Shown: positions 34,196 to 45,444 of the stretch, one piece after another
Numbering within the stretch: the stretch's first letter is position 1
Layout of the letters: each line of letters begins with the position of its first letter
DNA from: Plectosphaerella cucumerina
Taxonomy: Eukaryota > Ascomycota > Sordariomycetes > Glomerellales > Plectosphaerellaceae
Length of the DNA stretch: 64,000 nucleotides
Direction of reading: 5' to 3'
Assembly: GCA_020746995.1 (NCBI GenBank)
Contig: JAGPXD010000003.1
Location: 3,348,001-3,412,000, forward strand
The notes under the pieces: model-generated
What the model was told of the DNA's origin: nothing
The model's database searches: none
The model's input: only the letters and a program-made list of their open reading frames with translations
Made by a program: the position numbers and the translations under genes

Positions 34196-35131
34196 ACACA
34201 CCCTGAGAGCGATCCAGATGAACATTCTACCGGACACATAGGGCAGATCGGCCACCCGATATGTTTGCGACCACTCCACGGCTTCCGGCGTCGTGGCCCC
34301 CTTCCTGGGTGCCATGGCCTCGAAGAATTGTACTATATCACGACCAGACTATGGAAGGGGGCGGCGCAGCAGGAAAAAGTGTATCAATACCACGGCAGCC
34401 GAGGGAAAAGCAGGCGCTCGCTCGCCTGCGGAACACATGGAACCTCTCTGGCAGGCGGACGGGGCGTGCTTGAACTCTACGGATTATGCGAATAGACATT
34501 TCCATTCTGCTTGCTGACCTATTAGAACACATATTGGATGTGAGGGTTAAGATGACCAAACGTTCTAGATCGACTTTAATGAAGGTACAGGAGGGCGGCT
34601 GTCGGATGGGTTTCTTCACACACTGGTTCTCAAGCAACTAGCTTGATAACGACCCGCCACATACCACCCAAAGCAAGCAAGAAAGACTCCAATCAACTCA
34701 CAGAGGTATTTGCCCACGACTGAATGAATAGTGAAGATGAGTCTCAGCGTGTAAGATCAACGAGAAAGTTGCGAAAGTGAAGGCGCAGTTGCTGACAGAT
34801 GCGGGAAGTTGGCAGCGCAGCGGAAGGTGGTCCGTGCCCACCACGGTCGCCGTCTGCGTCCAGTGTCGCGACAACTTCAACACCACACGCGCCTGCAGCA
34901 TCAACCAACAAGCAGCACTTCCCCCATTTATGCCAGGCTATCTTGGCCACTCCTTGAAGATCGAATTCTACGACATTATTACAATTGGCGACTCGAAATC
35001 ACCGCAGAAGCTGTTCAATTGCCTGCGCAACGCCTTCCTGATTGGCCTACCTACGAGATCGCAAACCATCTCCAGCACCGTGGCTGGAATCATTTGCAAG
35101 CGCGCAGAGCCACTTGCCCTGAATCGCAATC
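34196..35131. other. Intergenic, no supported gene
   Basis: Between ISD11 and the acidic nuclear-type gene. Moderately AT-richer than its neighbours. Short frames only, none protein-like. Confidence 0.5.
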
Positions 35132-37453
35132 ATGGCCCCTGGCGTGAGTGATGTTGGGAGGTTTGCTGCTGCCTTTAAACGCTAACAGACGTGGTAACAG
35201 ACGCGACGAGCGAACCGCGGCGGCTACACCGATCATGACGACTTTGAAGGATTGCCGGTGCGCCAATGGAGGCAGGAATGGGCCGACGCTGCGCCTCCAG
35301 TGCAGGCCGAACCTACGCGTAAGGACGACATCTGGTCGGTAGAGCTGCGCTGGGGGATGCCCCGCGACACAGGCCTCCTGGCTTCGCATAGCCAGGAACT
35401 CCTCCGCGCCGCGCGCTCCGGACGACTCTACAAGCGCCCTAGTCCTACGGAGGAAGACGAAGCCGAGATCGATGCCGACAAGCCTGATAAGAAAGACGAC
35501 GAGACGGCGACCAAGGGGTTCCAGGTTAAGGTGTGGAAGCAGATGACCCGTAACACAGACGAGGCGCCAGTTTCCCACCTGGCCAAGCGTCGCAAGGGCG
35601 TCGTCACCATCTCGTCAAAGACTGTCACAGCACAGGTCTCGGGCGCTACCGTCACCAGGGCCACAGTGAGGCGGACCGATGCCGCGGGCAACCCGTACAC
35701 GCAGGAGATCACTCTGCAAGAGGGCCTGCCTGTTGACGGCGAGATCATCGCTACTACCGTCGTGCCCCTCGCCGCGGTCAACGAGCAACCCCAGCCGACG
35801 CCCCCGAGGAACCGCAGGCCTCCGCCACCCAAGAAAAACAAGAAACTGGGTGGACCAGGACGCGGACGCAAGAAGAAGATGGTCCCGCCCCCCGCGCCTG
35901 TGCCAGGACAGGAAGGGGCTGCAGTCGGCGCGCCGGTGGCGCCCAAGACCGAGGCAGTGGAGGGAGAAAATGTAAGTTGTGCGTCGAATCCGCTGTCTGG
36001 AGCCAAGCTGACCCGAGCACAGGCTGTTAAGCAAGAGCGTGAAGACTCGAACAACCCCGATAGCGAAATGGCAGATAACGACGATGATGATGGCGACGAC
36101 GATGGCGATGACGGAGACGAGGGCGAGGGCGAAGATGGTGACGATAACGCTGAAGACCAGGACCAGGAGATGACCGATGCTTCCCCGTCTGTTCCTCCTC
36201 CCTCGGCGGACACGACTATGGAGATTACTGCGCCCGAGTCACCTCTCGCCTCCAAGTCTCAGGCTCCTCCGAACCCGCTGCTTGCGCCGCCGCCGAACCC
36301 CAGCCTCTCTATCTCTTCTCCGAAGATCGAAGGAAGCCCACTTAAGAACGTCATCTTGCCCTCCCCAACGGAGCCCTCGCACACCGAGAGTCTCGCTGCT
36401 GCCGTCGTTGAGCAGGCCGAGCAAGCTCCAGTCACTGAAGCGACTGTGGAAGTTACTGCTGTTGCTGCTGAGCCGATCGCGGAGATTGCTGCTGAGCAGA
36501 CTACCTCCAAATCCCCCGAACCTGAGCGCACTCAGGCGGTCGAGATGGACATCACCATCACGGACGCGGCTACTTTCATTCCCCCTGCTGAGCAGGTGGG
36601 CGACATCAAGTCCCCCGAGGTTAGGTCGAACGAGGCCCAGTCTCCGGGGGTGAAGTCGCTGGAGGTCCAGTCGCCTCAGGTCAAGTCGCCGGAGGACAAG
36701 GCATCTGAGGTCAAGCCTGCCGAAGTCGAACCTGCGGTCAAATCTCCTGAATCCAAAGCCCCCGAATCTGCACCAGAGGCACCCGCCGAAGAGACCAAGA
36801 CCACGCCTGTGGCAGAGCAGGCCGTGGCAGAGCCTCAGCCGCCTGCCGAGGAGGTTGCTTCCCAAGTCGTTCCTCAGATCGAGGAGGACACACCCATGCC
36901 GAATGCTCCTGAAGTTGAGGATGCTAAGGCACCATCACCTGCGGAACCTGCGCCCACGGAGCCCGCATCCACAGAGCCCGCCCCCACGGAGCCCGCACCC
37001 GCAGAGCCTGAACTTTCAGAAGCGCCGCAGGAGATCAAGCAAGAGGTGGCCGAGACGTCAGCCTCCCCGCCCAAGACCGAGACAGCGCCGGTTGAGACAG
37101 CACCTGAGCCATCTCCACTAGCTCCAGCCGTGGAAGAAGCAGCCCCGTCGGACCCCAAGCCCAAGTCTCCTTCGCCGGCTGCCGCAGAGGAGGGCCCCGA
37201 TCTGCTCGCGGGTCTGGAGAGTGCGCTGGGCCAAGAGCACGAGGAGGAACGAGCCAAGGAGCCCTCCGCCGAGGTCGCGCCCGTGGCTGCCCCTGAGGCT
37301 CCGGCCGCAGAGGAGGTCAAGGAGGAGGTTCAGGCCGACGTCAAGGAAGAGGCGAAGGATGAAGAGCCGACTCTTGAAGAGGCAGCCCCTCCCAAGGAAG
37401 ACGGCAATGTCCCCGCCCCCGCGACCGAGTCCTCGGCTGCTGGGCCTGCTTAG
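35132..37453 (+). CDS. Acidic, low-complexity nuclear-type protein with AT-hook-like motif; function unknown
   Basis: Exons 35132-35143, 35201-35971 and 36023-37453 give 737 residues. The first exon encodes only MAPG; the second starts TRRANRGGYTDHDDFEGLP, a conserved-looking block followed by VRQWRQEW. A basic stretch with GRGRKKK (about residue 215) resembles an AT-hook. Then come an Asp/Glu run and a long C-terminal half of imperfect short repeats (SPxVKS-type, then EPAPTEP-type). The composition suggests a nuclear chromatin-associated protein with a structured N-terminus and a disordered acidic tail. The second intron (51 nt) contains no stop and keeps phase. Two AG acceptors 12 nt apart end intron 1; only the second avoids a stop. 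I cannot name the family. Confidence 0.75.
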
Positions 37454-38189
37454 ATGACTGATTGTCGATTTTCTTTCTTGGTGCTGCAAGGTTGGTGGGC
37501 TACGGAATGGGAATTTGGGACTCGGGCACCTAGGTTGGCGCAGGACGAGGGATCATGGACCTGCAAGATAAGAGACATGGACTTCAACCGTACATGAATA
37601 AAGACACTGATTACCTGCATGCAGGGTGTCCTGCCGATGTGCCTGCTGATGTTGTCATCCAGTCATCCATCGACCTAGAGGCTGCCTTCCCCTCAGCGCA
37701 CAACACAGCGATAAGGCAGACCGGGGATACAGGGGGTCGGCTTTACAAGCATCCACGGACGGTTTGAAGCGCCCGAGGCAGACAAGCTTAAATGACATCT
37801 GCTCACTTTGCTGCGGTGGCGTTCAAGCTGAGATGCAACATCTGGGGGTGCTAGTCCCTTCTTGGCGATGCCAGCCTCAGCCGTTGTCGTGAAGTCCAGG
37901 GTCCATGGCCCGACGGGCCCAAGCATTGACCCCGAACCAGTGGCATCAGGTTGGATGCTGCACGTGGTGGTCAGCCTGCCTGCAATATTCCAGTTTGGGC
38001 GATTCGAGTTTACCCGTCCCCCCCAGGCGGTCAGACAGGTCCAGGACCTTTTACACGAGTTGAGCGAATGTTTGCTCCTCCTGCACGCCTGTATATAGGG
38101 TATGGCCAAGCCCCTTGGTTCCCCTTTGGTGGCGGTTCTTCCCCCTCGGTGAAATCCAATCCCTGTTCTGAACCCTTTTGACCATCACG
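37454..38189. other. Intergenic spacer
   Basis: 736 nt between the end of the acidic-protein gene and the GPI-protein gene. No gene is supported. The only promoter-like element seen is the TATATAG at 38092-38098. Confidence 0.5.
38092..38098 (+). promoter_or_regulatory. TATA-like box of the GPI-protein gene
   Basis: TATATAG lies about 92 nt upstream of the ATG at 38190, a normal distance for a fungal TATA box with a short leader. Confidence 0.45.
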
Positions 38190-39044
38190 ATGAGGCTTTC
38201 TAGTATTCTGCCCGCGTGTCTTGCGCTGGTCTCGGCCGTGGCAGCTACCTCGGAGTTGCTTCTGCCACGAAGCCCTGCGCTTCTGAAGCGGCAGATGCCC
38301 TGCAGTGTAAGTCGTGACATTGGGACATTCGGTCCTGGCGCCGTGTCTCTCAAGCCCAGAACAGTACATCGCTGACTTGCTCTCTGCGTTACAGTGCATC
38401 GAGCTGTCCTTTGCTACCGAGGCCTGCCGACAATGTACCTTGACGTCGACGTCGTGCGAATGCCCAACCTCCGTCGTCCTGGACTGCCAAACACAACTCT
38501 CAACATGTTCCAATCCTTTGGATGAGTTCCAAAGCCAGTGCGATTCGGTCTTCTGCATGGCAGGTTCGTGGAAGCCATCTCGCTGTTTCATTCTCGGCGA
38601 CAAGGCAGAGAACAAGATCACTGACATTAACATTGTGGAACAGATGGCGCGTCAGGCGGATCTCCCGGATCAGGAGGAGGCAACTCGGAGTGCGAGACGG
38701 GCTACGAGCTGTGCGGTGACGGCTGCATGCCTCAGGGGAGGGTCTGCTGCAGTCATCTCGCCACAAGCTGCCCGGCCGGCACGACATGCCCAGCGACTGG
38801 CGGCGAGGGAACCGATTGTCTCACTGGCGAGACTGACAGTGGAGATGATAAGGATGACCAGCAGGATAATGACGATGAGGAGGAAGAGCAGGCCACTCAA
38901 AGTGCATCCACTGGGTCACCGAGTAGCCCTTCTACCACGCCGAAGGCCGACTCGTCTGCTCAAGGCTTGGCTACTCAGGGGCTTTGGAGTCACGTTGGGC
39001 TCGTCGGCACTGCTGCATTCATGGTCTTGTCGTGTCTCTTGTAG
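38190..39044 (+). CDS. Cysteine-rich secreted protein, probably GPI-anchored
   Basis: Exons 38190-38306, 38395-38563 and 38644-39044 join in phase to 228 residues; introns are 88 and 80 nt (GTAAGT and GTTCGT donors). A signal peptide (about 1-19) is followed by a KR site at residues 33-34 that could be cut by a Kex2-type protease. Two Cys-rich blocks follow (residues 38-93 and 112-154, the second CETGYELCGDGCMPQGRVCC). Then come an acidic run (DDEEEE), a Ser/Thr/Pro-rich stretch and a hydrophobic C-terminal tail (VGLVGTAAFMVLSCLL) typical of a GPI signal. It is probably a cell-wall or surface protein. No catalytic motif is visible and the family is not recognised. Confidence 0.75.
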
Positions 39045-39276
39045 ACATTGAAGCTAGATTGATGCAATAAACAGACGTGTATCTCCTCAGTCGTGACCTG
39101 CGCCTTAAGTTTGCAGACGAAGGCCTGCTTCTTTTCTAGTTCCTTCAGTGTCTACCTCGCTTTAGCTCGTGCAGAACTATCTAGTCGAAGATTCTCGTAA
39201 TCTTCGTAAGCGCAAGATGATCAGCACTGATCTTTCAAGTAGATACATGTTCGATTCGCTTCAGAGATGTACTCAC

Positions 39277-40684
39277 AAGGTGACGGGATCTCCGAGCTGT
39301 TCTCCGCTATCTGGAAGAGAATACCGTAAATGCGCTTCCAATAGTTGACATTGGATAGTTTCGCCCGCCGGAGTGAACCCATTTCCTGTCTCTGGTCTCT
39401 ATCAAAGCCGGCTTCGGTGTCGCGAATGCGTGCAGGGGTAGCGGTGCATGGTGAGGCCTCTGATAATGCTCTACAGGTCAACGACATCGGAGAACCTCTC
39501 GTGACACCTATGGCAACTGAATTCCTGAAGCCCATGTCTATGGTACAGGTGTTCCCTGCAGCGAATTAGGCGACCTTGAATCAAACTCGGAAGAAAGTTA
39601 TTGAGCTTACTTGACCCGATGAACAGTGACCTAACCTGGCCCACTGCAGGTACAGCTGGTTGCGAACCTGCTAGGATTCTTCATGAAGTACGGGCACGCC
39701 AGGTTACCTGTATTGTTCATCTCCACCATGACTACCGGGCGCTTGTGAAGGCGGTTATCGTAGAACGATCCAGATGCCAAGGCCATGTCCACAGTGGTGT
39801 ATCTAGCATCGGCCTGGTCCTGAGCTCGTATGCTTCCTTGTTGAGTATTCATAGGCTGCTTGCGTTTTCGATGCGTGATTGGGAAACCTTCGACTGTGAC
39901 ATTGGGCCTTGAAGCAGATTTCAACCACCTTTCTCGACAGCGAAGGCACTCGGCCTCCCGCTTAGTCGCAGCAAGAGCAACAGAAAATAACAGACAGCCG
40001 ATGCCCACCAGCGCAAGAAGTCCTGAGTTTGCGGAGATGTCAGAGCTCAGCGGATCTTGGTGCTTTATGTCTCGGGCTTTAACATCTGGAGGAGGCCCAG
40101 GAGCCACTTTGGCGGTTGCTTCACAGGCAGGAAGCTCCCAGTTGTGCTGCCATCTGATCAGTGTGGAACTTTAAGTGACGAGTCATCCAGGTAGCCCGAG
40201 AACTCACTGCTTCGCACAATTCGAAGAAGTCCTTCAAGGCCGTCCAGCGCGCCAAGGCTAACGACCTTCTCGAGTCGACAGCAGATCGCATGCTCGGCCA
40301 CATCATGAGAACTGTAGCAAGGAAAGTTGCGACAAGTAAGATCTTGCCGAGGAGTCCCTGCTTCTGTTGGCAGAGTTCTTGAACCGAGCACAGGAGCTGA
40401 CACAGTGGGTTTCGAGAGAGCCCCGCGACTGTTGACGTGGTGCTCCTGTATAGGGATAATTTCCAGAGTGTCGTCCGGCTGGCGAGCTCCCGAAGGGCCT
40501 GCCCAAGTCGATGTGTGTCCGTGGCTGTCGTTGTGACTGCTTCTTGTGCGAATGGACCCGGAGTGGCGCCACGTGAGCCATCCTGGAATAGACACTGAGG
40601 TCCGGCGCGTGAGTCTGGAGGTGTGATTGACATGGGGACGAGATCGACAGCCACGACAGTGGCCGATGTGTCTTGAGACGCCAT
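39277..40684 (-). pseudogene. Degenerate membrane protein / C2H2-like zinc-finger gene
   Basis: Read on the minus strand from MASQDTSATVV (start context CCATGG, 40684), a membrane segment (KILLVATFLATVLMMWP) and WTALKDFFELCEA are followed by a plausible intron (GTGAGT...TGGCAG). The frame then continues through a second hydrophobic segment to a C2H2-like block, LACPYFMKNPSRF...CSGPG. There an in-frame TAG (39631-39633) replaces the Trp expected in this family. Beyond it the reading resumes (VTVHRVK, 55-nt intron 39556-39610, EHLYHRHGLQEFSCHRCHERF). It then needs a frameshift near 39480 to reach a conserved-looking tail (GFDRDQRQEM...YWKRIYGILF, then SSEIPSP). The gene therefore looks inactivated. 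It may originally have been two adjacent genes; the upstream membrane part could still be expressed. Confidence 0.5.
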
Positions 40685-42127
40685 GGCCACACTTGATGAG
40701 TATCTTCCCGATGGCGCACCCGTGAGCATGGATGAGGGGAAAAGTTGACAGACGGGAGGTAGCCAGCACAGCCTGACGTGTGGCTATGCCAATGCCAAGT
40801 GCTGCAGTCCGTGAAATGGTAGGCTGTTACGCGGTGATGGCACTGTACTATGTAGGTATTGACGGCAGCCCTGTTCTCATTGGATCGGGCTTCGCGTCCT
40901 GCATCGCTCGGGACCAACCTGCGAACCAACCAGGCAGGCTCCATGGGGGCTCTTCTACCTACTGCCTGCAGTTCCCTCCTCGGAGATGGCCAGTATTTCA
41001 GAAGGGGATCGATGCTCAAGATGAGGTCAAGGATAAGTATGTAGACAAAGGCAAAAGCGCCCAAGGAGCACTCAAAATATATCTTTCCATCAGGCAACTA
41101 TCACTTTGCGTCTTCATCTACTGAGTCAGCTGATAACATGTGAATCGGGGGTATGGATGCATGAGGGTAGCCCCCTCTAGGACTGAAGTTTCTTGTCTCC
41201 TCTTGGCTTGAATCAGGAGGTAGCTTTTCAATCCCTTTGGCGTCACCGGCGGGATCGAGCTTGCAGTGCCGTAACCAGAATTTGAGACTACGCAAAGACT
41301 CGATTGAACATCACCACTTCACCAGGAGAGGCGTGCTTTTTAGCAATACAAGTGCCCAGGATCCCCACCCTCCTGGATATCTGGCTAGTAGGTACTCTGT
41401 TGACAATCCTGCATACATGTACCCACCATGGGTAGGTAAGTATCAGTAAATTGACCCAGACCATGACGAGGCGCATGCCCATCTGCTTGTCCCTAATTCC
41501 TACCTAGTCATTGATTGACTATACCTGATAAGACACAGAAGCGCACAAGTAGGCTAAGCGTACGTACCTACTCTCAGCCGTTAATCCCGTGCCCTCGACA
41601 TGACCTCCGAGGCTCGGGTCGGCCGTTACCACGGAATGCAGCGTGTACACTGGCCTGTGCTGTTTAGAGACACTGTCATTACAATGATACAGGGAGTGAA
41701 CCGTAGAAGTGCCTGGGATACGGAGAAAATGACACGTAATTAGGAGAACCTGGACATTCTCCTTCGCGAGCCGGAGAAATACGACTCGACGCAACCGCGT
41801 TCATGACTCAGGTCGCACCGCGCAGCATGAGATGAGGCCGAGACTCGTATGAATGACTGCCTACGCAGAACTTTGTCAATGGTCGGAGAATCACATGGCG
41901 TGTCTGAGGACAGATCCGGTCCTGCCGCAAGTTTCCGGCATCTATATTAAATTTAATCAACTAGGCGGAGGCGAAGCAGCGGCAAAATTGCTGCCTCGCT
42001 CTCGTCAATTCACCGCGTCTTCATCGAGGTTCTGAAGTCATATTTATAGACTGCGCTGCCTACCTCTCTCCCACCGGCCTGAACATCAATCACTTCATCT
42101 CTTGTTACTCCACAAAACATCACCAAG
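40685..42127. other. AT-richer intergenic region
   Basis: About 1.4 kb with no supported gene. It is visibly richer in A and T than most of the window and has several TAGGTA/TACCTA hexamers (near 40854, 40957, 41390, 41432, 41500, 41565) and the palindrome ATTAAATTTAAT at 41946-41957. A minus-strand hydrophobic frame near 40985-41097 could be a lost exon of the degenerate gene, but nothing joins it convincingly. Confidence 0.45.
42041..42048 (+). promoter_or_regulatory. TATA-like box of the small secreted protein gene
   Basis: TATTTATA lies 80 nt upstream of the ATG at 42128. Confidence 0.45.
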
Positions 42128-42476
42128 ATGCAGCTGTCAACCGTCGTCTCCATCATCTTCGCTGCGACCGTCGCCGCGCAGGGAACTCCAATCCCCAGCG
42201 GCTGCCGAGGGCCCGGAGGCAGCCGCGATACGACGTGCGTCGACAACTCTGCCTGCACGCTGCCTCAGAGAGCCAACCTCGGCAACCCCTGCGGTGCCGG
42301 ACAGGTGGTCTTCTGGCGCGGCTCGGCGAACAACTGTCTTTCGTCGAGGACGTGCACGTACCAGGTATGCACTTTTATCTTGCCGAAGGACGGCCTTTCT
42401 GGAATTCGATACTGACAATGCTCTTCCTTAGTACTGGTGCTGCGTTCGCGGCTCTGACGTTTCGGGTTCGGCATAG
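42128..42476 (+). CDS. Small secreted cysteine-rich protein (effector-like)
   Basis: Two exons (42128-42364, 42432-42476; 67-nt intron GTATGC...CTTAG) give 93 residues. A clear signal peptide (MQLSTVVSIIFAATVAAQG) leaves a mature chain of about 74 residues with eight cysteines at 26, 37, 43, 55, 70, 76, 82 and 83, an even number suited to four disulfides. The second exon adds the YWCC pair and the true C-terminus; without splicing the frame stops at 42415 after losing both. No enzymatic motif is present. Small size, secretion and cysteine content are typical of apoplastic effectors or antimicrobial/wall proteins, but no family is recognised. Confidence 0.75.
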
Positions 42477-42814
42477 GGAGACCAGAACAGTCAGGGCATA
42501 TTCCCTACATGTACCTGTAGTGTTGTACACAGTTTTGACATAACCACCATCGAAATTGAAGCCAGTGCTGATCGTTGGTCTTGCTGCAAACGGGGCGTCG
42601 GCCCTCTCCAGGTTTTCCCCAGTCTGCATACATAACCCAGCCACCTTGGTATATAATATTAAATCGATGCAGACCAAAGACAAGGCATTAATCTATCTGC
42701 TTGTCACAGATACCTAGTCGTTGAATTTACGGACGAGGCTCTTGTACATGGTGGTGAGAGGAAGGAAGAAGGGAACATTGTAGATTGGAAGATCGAGACC
42801 ATCCTTCATCATCT
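42477..42814. other. Convergent 3' spacer
   Basis: Downstream regions of the secreted-protein gene (+) and the sugar transporter gene (-). Nothing else is seen. Confidence 0.5.
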
Positions 42815-44609
42815 TTACACGCTCTTCTCGACGTGTCTGGCATCGGAAGACGTTGAGTCACGCCCCTTCTGGTTCTCCTCAAGAAGAGCCCGTACCGCAG
42901 GTTTCAGATCATCCGGAGTGGGATAGGCTGCCTTGTAGACGGTGTACCAGGGACGGTCGAACAGCTTGTCCATGCTCTCGAGGGATCGTCCGGACGTCTC
43001 AGGAAGGGCGAAGAAGACGTAGACCAGAGAGATGGCGCAGATGGACAGGAAGAAGATGAAGGCCCCGTAGCGGTCTGTGGCGGCAAGGAGAGAAGGCATG
43101 GCGCGGGAGCAACCAAAGTACATGGCCCAGTGCACGGCCATGAGAACCGATACGTTGAGCGACCTGATCCTGATGGGGAACACCTCGGCCGACACGAGAT
43201 ATGGGATGGAGAACCATCCGATCGACCAAGCAACGGCGTGGAAGTAAATAGCGGCGATGGCCGTGCGGCTGGCCGCCATGGCCGAGGGGCTGCCCGCGAT
43301 CTGGGCCGGGCTCCAGCCATTGGTGACTCCGAGGTATCCGCCGACGTAAGCCAGTGTGATGACTTGCATGACAATACCAGTCATGAGCGAGCGGCGGCGA
43401 CCGATGAAGTCGATGACAAAGATGGAGAAGACGAGAACCGAGACGAACTTGAGCACGGCGTAGAGCCCGGTGGCCAGGAAGCGGGCCTCAGTGCCTTGGA
43501 TACCAAGGTAGCCGAAGATCGTGGGACTGTACTGCGTGATGGCGTTGGCTCCGGACCACTGGCCAAAGACGTGGCAGGAAAACATGAGAATGAAGCGGCG
43601 GCGGTTGGGCAGGTCTGAGAAGGTCTCCTTGACGAGATCGAGGGTGCTCGCGCCAGCGACGAGCTCCATCTCATGGGTGAGCTGGTGGTCGATGCCCTGG
43701 AACTCGGCCTGAACGTAGGGATGGTCCTCAGGGAGGTTACGGAAGCGGCAGAGGGTCTTCATGGCCTCCTCTCTTTTGTTCTTCATGAGGAGGAAACGGG
43801 GCGTCTCCGGAGTGAAAAGGGTGCCGATGCCCCAGAGGACAGCGGGGGCGACCTGCAGGGCGGTGGGGAGCTGCCACTGGAGATCTGTGTTGGCATGGTA
43901 TCGGGTGATGCCGTAGTTGAAGAAGAAGCCAAAGACAACTCCAAGCTGTTGGCAGCAGGTGTACTGCAGGGTGAGAAGGCCACGGATGGACTGAGGTGCA
44001 ATCTGGGAGAGCGTTTAGTCAGTACAGATGTCTTGCATGAAAAAGATCTGGGGTCGGAGTGGCACACACCTCGGTGATGTAGATGGAGGGGAGCACAGTA
44101 GTTGCACCAATGCCGATTCCAGAGATGACACGGGTGGCGTAAAGAGCTGCCAAGCTACCATTGCTGAAGGCTTGTCCGAGACAACCGCCAATGTAGATTA
44201 CTGTGAAGAGCTGGAACGTCCTGGTCCGGCCGAGACGGGAGGTGAGCCACACACAGGCCAAGCATCCAAAGACGGCACCAGCGGTGGCGATGGCAACGAT
44301 CCAGCCCTTGGTGTTGGCGTACTCGGCATCGGTCTGGTGGGCAATACCGAAACGCTCCTTGAAGGAGTCCATGATGACTAGCGACGCAATATTGCCTGAG
44401 AAAAGAAGGTCGGTTAGAGAACAAAGGCTCGGCAAGCCACACCGTGGCAGCGCAACCAATGGAACACTCGACACACCTTCATCGAAACCCTTGGCGACGC
44501 CAGAAAAGGCCCAAACCCACGTGCAAGTGAAGAGGTACCAGTTGAAGATCTCCCGGGGACAATCTCGGATGGCCTGTTTTGTGTCCTTGATGAGGTTTGG
44601 CTTTGCCAT
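42815..44609 (-). CDS. MFS sugar-type transporter
   Basis: Three exons (44609-44477, 44395-44070, 44002-42815) give 548 residues. Family marks of the sugar porter group are present: a GRTRTF loop after the second helix, PETPRFLL before the central loop, DFIGRRRSL after helix 8 and PETSGRSLE after helix 12. About 12 hydrophobic helices are visible. It probably imports a sugar, polyol, quinate-like acid or related small molecule by proton symport; the sequence does not settle which. It is divergent from the aldolase gene across an 835-nt region full of paired TCGG/CCGA sites, so the two are likely co-expressed. The first intron (81 nt) contains no stop and keeps phase. Confidence 0.88.
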
Positions 44610-44834
44610 CTTGATGATTGAGACGCGAATACGGTGAGTTGGTGCAGGAAGTGTGCTGCTCGCTCAGAGGAGGAGAGTCTTGGCCGTCGATGGGAAGGGC
44701 CTTTTTAAGATGCGTCTACCTTTCTCGCTGATGCTGTCGAATCCTCCTCTCTCGTCACGAGAAAATAGTCCCCACTAGGTGCCCCCAACTCGGAGTCCCG
44801 GCACCATCTGGAGAAGCTGCGGGGATGGAAGGGG

Positions 44835-44848
44835 TCGGGGACCCCCGA
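44835..44848. promoter_or_regulatory. TCGG-N6-CCGA inverted repeat
   Basis: TCGGGG and CCCCGA separated by AC. TCGG-N6-CCGA is the spacing bound by the Zn2Cys6 proteins yeast Ppr1 and Aspergillus UaY (established knowledge). The regulator here is unknown. Confidence 0.4.
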
Positions 44849-45004
44849 GTCAGAGGCAAAAGGATCCTGCTTAAGTCGAGTCCTCTCCAGGTTTTCCCCG
44901 GCCTGCCAAGAATGAAAGGGGCATCGCTCCGGTGCGGGGCCGAGTCGGCTGCCCCGGTCACGTCGGAGGCGTTGATGCACAACTCGTGAGAGCCCTTTTG
45001 ACTT

Positions 45005-45023
45005 GTCCGATGACCCGTCGGAC
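45005..45023. promoter_or_regulatory. Everted repeat GTCCGA-N7-TCGGAC
   Basis: Perfect 6+7+6 inverted sequence whose CGG triplets point outward, an arrangement some Zn2Cys6 dimers use. Confidence 0.4.
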
Positions 45024-45158
45024 CGTTTGCGAAGCCGTCAGCCATCGATGCCCTAGCTTCCCCGCATAATCCCAAGGGCCTACTCATGTGAGAATGCGGT
45101 TACACTTGCCGAGTTAGTGGCATGTCATGATGAATACCCACCGGCTGTTGTGTGAGCC

Positions 45159-45171
45159 CGGACGAGGTCCG
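45159..45171. promoter_or_regulatory. CGGAC-N3-GTCCG inverted repeat
   Basis: Perfect 5+3+5 inverted repeat, equal to CGG-N7-CCG, about 275 nt upstream of the aldolase ATG. Confidence 0.4.
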
Positions 45172-45199
45172 ACGCCACAGCTCAGGGTTCGGGTATCGT

Positions 45200-45213
45200 C
45201 CGATGGCCGATGG
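45200..45213. promoter_or_regulatory. Tandem CCGATGG x2
   Basis: Two perfect adjacent copies of CCGATGG, a direct repeat of the half-site found in the other cluster promoters. Confidence 0.35.
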
Positions 45214-45444
45214 AAGGAAAGCCGACTTCGCACCCACGACCGGAGAAGTACGGAGTATACACGAGATCTCGGGCCTTCATCTGGAGATCATCTCGTGTGT
45301 AGCACCGGGGTATATCAGGATGACAATTCCTGGGGTTGGGAAGTGATCGAATCGACGCTCAACACGCTTACATCCAAGTCATCACGATCACTACCTTCAC
45401 CTCTCAACATACCCATTCTCTCATCACTGCTCTCTCTCCCTAAA

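Larger units (their letters stand above)
44610..45444. other. Divergent promoter, transporter / aldolase
   Basis: No coding sequence. It holds four paired or tandem TCGG/CCGA-type elements (listed separately), a TATATC at 45311-45316 upstream of the aldolase start, and a C/T-rich leader from 45360. Confidence 0.55.

Noticed and set aside
40303..41097. 264-codon minus-strand frame starting with a hydrophobic segment
   Set aside because: Only the first 40 residues look protein-like; the rest is out of frame with the degenerate gene and lacks motifs. Mentioned only as a possible lost exon.
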